Shown here: piece after piece, positions 61,934 to 64,000 of the stretch | Numbering within the stretch: the stretch's first letter is position 1 | Layout of the letters: each line of letters opens with the position of its first letter | From: Bryobacterales bacterium | GTDB lineage: Bacteria; Acidobacteriota; Terriglobia; Bryobacterales; UBA6623 | Direction of reading: 5' to 3' | Length of the DNA stretch: 64,000 nt | Assembly (NCBI GenBank): GCA_026713545.1 | Contig: JAPOOG010000115.1 | Coordinates: 45,951 to 109,950 of the forward strand | Notes under the pieces: generated by a model | The model's database searches: none | The model's input: only the letters and a program-made list of their open reading frames with translations | Told to the model about the DNA's origin: nothing | Program-made: the position numbers and the translations under genes

Positions 61934-63820
61934 TCAACGCCCGGCATCAGCGATCCGGCCGGCGACCACCTCGGCTACATCGGCCACAACGAAGTCCTCG
62001 CGCCCGGCGTGACGGGCAGCGTCGTTGAGCATGATCGGACAGTACGGGCAGGCCACGGCAACCTTGGACACGCCGGTCGCGCTTACCTCGGCAAAGCGCC
62101 TATGATTGATGCGCCCCTTGGGCGGGTCCGCCTTGTCATCGGCAATGAAGAGCTGGGCGCCGCCGGCTCCGCAGCAGAACGTCCGGGAACGGCTGCGTTT
62201 CATCTCGACCACCTCGACACCAGCAGCCGCAAGCGCATGACGAGGTTCGTTGACGACTCCCCGCCCTCGGGCCAAATAGCAAGGGTCGTGGAATGTGATC
62301 GTTTCACTCCTCTTCTGAAGTTTTCCCTCAAGCCGGGGGAGCAGCTCTGCGAGCAACTCCGTATGGTGCACAACCGTTATGCCCAACTCTTGATAGGCAG
62401 GGTTCTGACGATAGTCCATATCGAGCATCCGCGTGCAGTGCGGGCAGCAGGTCACGAGCTTCCTGACGCTTGCGGCTCGAAACGAATCGATGACCTTTTC
62501 GGAAAGGTCGAAATAGAGATATTCGTTGCCCGCGCGGCGCGCCGGCTCACCGCAACAGGTCTCCCGCTCGAGGACACCCCACTCGACGCCCGCCTCATCG
62601 AGAACCTTTCTCATCGCTCGAGCTACGTCCTGGCCGTGCGGATCGTAACTCACGCCGCAACCCAACCAGAAAAGCCACTCCTGACTACCATCGAAAATGG
62701 GAAAGCCTTCGGTTTGTATGAGCTTTCGCCGCGTTTCGTGCGCCACGCCCCAGGGGTTGTGCGGCGAACGCTCCATGGTTGTAAACAGCGCGTTCAACTT
62801 GTCGTTGTTGGTGCGGCCTTCGCTGACGAGCCCCCGGCGCATGTCCAGGATCTTGGGGCCTACATGCTCGATGCCTACCGGGCAGGCATCTTCGCAAGCG
62901 CCGCACGAAAGGCACTGGAACAAGTCGACTTCGCTGATCCAGCACTCGCCGGCCTGGACCTGGCGGGGCGTTCCCGCGACGGCCCGGCCCCCGGCCAGCA
63001 GGCCACGCTGCAGTTGCAGAACGATCTCTTTGGGGTCGAGACTCTGACCGACGGTATTCGCAGGGCAGACATCCGTGCAGCGTCCGCATTCCACGCAGGA
63101 GTTGACATCGAGGATGTCCTTGGCGGACAACCGGTTGAATTGCCAGAGCCCGAAATCTTCATCGTCGTCCTCTCGCAAAGCCCGCATGCCGCTCGTCGTC
63201 TCGGACCGAAAGAAGACCGCGACCGGCCCCAGCATCAAGTGGAGATGTTTCGAGTTCGGAATCACCCAGAGCATGCCGAGAAGCGACAGGGTGTGCACCC
63301 ACCAGTTCAGCCGCCAAGCAGCGCTGCCCGCTTCCAAGGCCCGCCATCCAAGCAGATAGGTGATCATCAGCGCCGCGATCAGCACCGCAACGATCCCCGA
63401 GGAGAGCGACGGCTCACCCAGCACTTGCGGCCGCAAGACAAAACGCCTGATGCTGAGCCCAACGATCCCAACGAGCACGGCCACGGCCCAGGCGGCTGCG
63501 AACCAGCCATACCAACTGCGATCCGGACGCGCGCCGTCGAGCCCTTGAAAGCCCTGCATCATGTGCTCCAAACTGACCCAAGCGAAGGCAAAAAAACCCC
63601 ACATCACGAGCGCATGGAGCATGCCGGCAACGGGACGGGCGCGGATCACTTTCGTCTGCAGCACGACTTCGAGAAATACACGACGCAGCCGCCGAGCAAC
63701 GCCGTCCCAGGGCAGCGGTTGCCGCGGCGACTCTCCGAGCTTCAGCCGATTCCTCACGACAAACAGGAAATAGCCGCAACTGGCCAACGTCAGAAGCGTC
63801 AGAACGAGGGAAGTCAGCAT
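61934..63820 (-). CDS. Membrane FeS oxidoreductase of the GlpC/HdrD type
   Basis: 628 residues from MLTSLVLTLL. Five to six membrane helices (1-215) resemble a heme-b or quinone-reacting NarI-like part, followed by two 4Fe-4S sites (SCVECGRCTDVCPAN and CLSCGACEDACPVG) and two CCG domains (ETCCGEPARR and TFCCGAGGAQ). Such proteins transfer electrons between soluble donors and the quinone pool, as in GlpC, DsrMK and HdrDE. In this family the electron donor is often an FAD-linked dehydrogenase encoded next door; here the upstream gene lies outside the window, so the partner is unknown. Confidence 0.9.
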   Translation of the reverse strand: MLTSLVLTLLTLASCGYFLFVVRNRLKLGESPRQPLPWDGVARRLRRVFLEVVLQTKVIRARPVAGMLHALVMWGFFAFAWVSLEHMMQGFQGLDGARPDRSWYGWFAAAWAVAVLVGIVGLSIRRFVLRPQVLGEPSLSSGIVAVLIAALMITYLLGWRALEAGSAAWRLNWWVHTLSLLGMLWVIPNSKHLHLMLGPVAVFFRSETTSGMRALREDDDEDFGLWQFNRLSAKDILDVNSCVECGRCTDVCPANTVGQSLDPKEIVLQLQRGLLAGGRAVAGTPRQVQAGECWISEVDLFQCLSCGACEDACPVGIEHVGPKILDMRRGLVSEGRTNNDKLNALFTTMERSPHNPWGVAHETRRKLIQTEGFPIFDGSQEWLFWLGCGVSYDPHGQDVARAMRKVLDEAGVEWGVLERETCCGEPARRAGNEYLYFDLSEKVIDSFRAASVRKLVTCCPHCTRMLDMDYRQNPAYQELGITVVHHTELLAELLPRLEGKLQKRSETITFHDPCYLARGRGVVNEPRHALAAAGVEVVEMKRSRSRTFCCGAGGAQLFIADDKADPPKGRINHRRFAEVSATGVSKVAVACPYCPIMLNDAARHAGREDFVVADVAEVVAGRIADAGR

Positions 63821-63848
63821 GGAGAAAGCCCAAAGACAAGTAAACCTA

Positions 63849-64000
63849 ACAGCCCGTGTCAAAAGCCCCGCTGCATTCAAGCGGCGATGCATCCCGGCTG
63901 AACTGCGTTGCTCCTCGGTCGAATATGTCCAATATGCTCCCTCGTCGCGCCTTGTCAGCCAGGCGCCTCGCCGCTCTCGGTGCTACGCGGGGTTTCAACA
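63849..64000 (+). repeat. Family D inverted-repeat element (cut by window edge)
   Basis: After TA the left arm ACAGCCCGTGTCAAAAGCCC pairs with the right arm GCGGGGTTTCAACA at the window edge (reverse complement TGTTGAAACCCCGC). Its first ten bases resemble the family A end (AGCAGCCCGTG), so D may be a related type with a different core. It lies upstream of the FeS oxidoreductase gene start. Confidence 0.6.

Overview
The window is a GC-rich chromosomal segment of a Gram-negative heterotroph. LptE, a phosphate-type porin, Lgt/LspA and many periplasmic enzymes indicate an outer membrane. The mix of Tat-tagged sugar-acid dehydratases, Gfo/Idh/MocA oxidoreductases, sulfatases, sialidase-like BNR proteins, a ThuA protein, a ceramidase-like protein and a DUF255 thioredoxin protein fits Acidobacteriota of the Solibacter/Bryobacter type best, with Planctomycetota a weaker alternative. 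This placement is an inference from gene content; no rRNA or tRNA gene was found.

Layout. 0-6.3 kb: the end of an unidentified gene, an SH3-like membrane protein, a CBM9-like exported protein, two tandem sialidase-like paralogues and an enolase-superfamily dehydratase. 6.5-14 kb: S41 protease, DUF255 protein, a galactonate-dehydratase-like enzyme and a ceramidase-like protein. 15-24.5 kb: methyltransferase, malate synthase, sulfatase, SDR, IlvD/Edd dehydratase, an ICMT-like methyltransferase and a DoxX-like protein. 25-29.9 kb: M20 amidohydrolase, Gfo/Idh/MocA oxidoreductase, MsrP-like molybdoenzyme and a DUF465 protein. 30-34 kb is housekeeping: psd-pssA-lptE-holA, with rpsT convergent. 34-46.4 kb: ThuA, four more sugar-acid or oxidoreductase enzymes (three of them dehydratases), RidA, porin, nitrilase, FtcD, an RRM protein and a nucleoside hydrolase. 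46.5-52.7 kb: two exported PLP enzymes, an M23/PKD protein, a zinc-ribbon protein, lgt and lspA. 53-64 kb: TPR protein, a large exported protein, rsmA, an exported HpcH/HpaI-like aldolase, glpX, a second sulfatase and a large FeS oxidoreductase.

Two themes stand out. First, eleven proteins in 64 kb carry twin-arginine signal peptides. They include three enolase-superfamily dehydratases, two Gfo/Idh/MocA oxidoreductases and two PLP enzymes, which suggests that part of sugar, sugar-acid and amine metabolism is done in the periplasm.

Second, and most unusual, the intergenic spaces are filled by several families of interspersed repeats with no transposase in the window. Families A (4 copies, 230-340 bp) and B (8 or more copies, 134-280 bp) have terminal inverted repeats, are often flanked by TA, and repeatedly form the stop codon of the neighbouring gene. 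Family C (3 copies) sits in divergent intergenic spaces and merges with B-like pieces, heptamer tracts and a perfect small hairpin. Every copy of each family points the same way on the chromosome whatever the strand of the genes around it. A fourth inverted-repeat element (D) begins at the right edge.
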